Positions 63,558-64,000 of a DNA stretch of 64,000 bases are shown here, piece after piece. A program made the translations under genes and the position numbers. The notes below the pieces were generated by a model that worked only from the letters and a program-made list of their open reading frames with translations, did no database searches and was not told the origin of the DNA. This stretch comes from Euglena gracilis (lineage: Eukaryota; Euglenida; Euglenophyceae; Euglenales): contig CP154954.1 in assembly GCA_039621445.1 (NCBI GenBank), forward strand, positions 18,171,410 through 18,235,409, written 5' to 3'. How positions within the stretch are numbered: position 1 is the first letter of the stretch; the number at the start of each line of letters is the position of its first letter.

Positions 63558-64000
63558 AAGTGACTAGACACTGGCAAAAAGCCACTGACACCAAGCATTG
63601 AATTCTCACAAAGGAAAAATTTGGGGCATTGTTTCAAGCTGTTTCTCACCTCCCCAAACCTTTGCAGTAACATCCCAGGTTGACAAGGCAGAAGTTGAAA
63701 GCAGGGGTTTTTTTTTTTAAAGCCGTAGACCCCCCGGGGGGGGTAGGGTGGGTGGGTTCGGCCGGATATACTAATTTTTTGGCCTTTTTTTTTTGATTTT
63801 TGGCCATTTTTGGGGGAAAAGTGGGTGCCCCCCGGGACCCCCCCCCAAGAGGATGGGTGGGTCGGGGGGACCCCCCCTTCCCCCGGTCTTAAAAAAACCC
63901 CTGGAAGGTCTCAAACACGCATTCTGGGGGTTATGCATCCTGTATGTTGTGGTGACACATCTTAGGCACCCCAACTGACATCCCTGCTCGTCCTGGGGCA

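Overview
The window reads as a repeat-rich nuclear contig from a unicellular eukaryote with a large genome. Genes are broken into short GC-rich exons separated by long AT-rich, repeat-filled introns. There are no operons, ribosome-binding sites or dense ORFs. C/G homopolymer runs of 7 to 15 bases punctuate the whole window, and there is a 13-base assembly gap at 7801-7813. I cannot name the lineage. A protist or alga is inferred from the receptor-type class III cyclase, the decayed LINE and the intron style. Most ORFs longer than 60 codons are chance or repeat-derived. Exon calls below rest on protein-like reading frames, a few recognisable motifs and plausible splice sites, so their ends are approximate.

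Layout. 0-7.2 kb: dispersed repeats and five or six unassigned exon candidates on both strands. 8.3-24.5 kb: one minus-strand gene in many exons, read from about 24.5 kb downwards. It encodes a receptor-type adenylyl cyclase: first membrane segment, long sensor region, second membrane segment, class III catalytic domain. Its introns hold microsatellites and dispersed repeats. 23-24.3 kb: a mobile element with inverted ends of about 50 bp carrying a 161-codon ORF with a truncated PHD-like zinc finger. 26.4-28.1 kb: a diverged, decayed relative of that ORF, extended by other coding exons and interrupted by a 387-bp hAT-like MITE with an exact 8-bp target duplication.

29-42.3 kb is a nest of mobile DNA: a 112-bp higher-order satellite, a GGACGG-rich element family with an internal tRNA-like sequence, a second copy of the PHD-ORF element, and several hAT-like non-autonomous elements. 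41.4-45.5 kb: a decayed minus-strand LINE (reverse transcriptase plus C-terminal zinc-knuckle and endonuclease-like region), itself hit by three insertions. 46-53 kb: low-complexity DNA, palindromes and further inverted-repeat elements.

53-55.4 kb: a paralogous first exon of the adenylyl cyclase lies between the two inverted ends of a composite member of the PHD-ORF element family, which suggests gene-fragment capture. 55.4-64 kb: further repeats and a few unassigned plus-strand exon candidates, including a likely terminal exon at 63.4 kb.

The strongest candidates for something new are: (1) the palindrome-plus-TIR element family with its PHD-like ORF and possible exon capture; (2) the tRNA-containing GGACGG element with 5-6 bp target duplications; (3) cyclase introns whose junctions do not fit GT-AG without damaging conserved motifs and whose ends carry complementary sequence.
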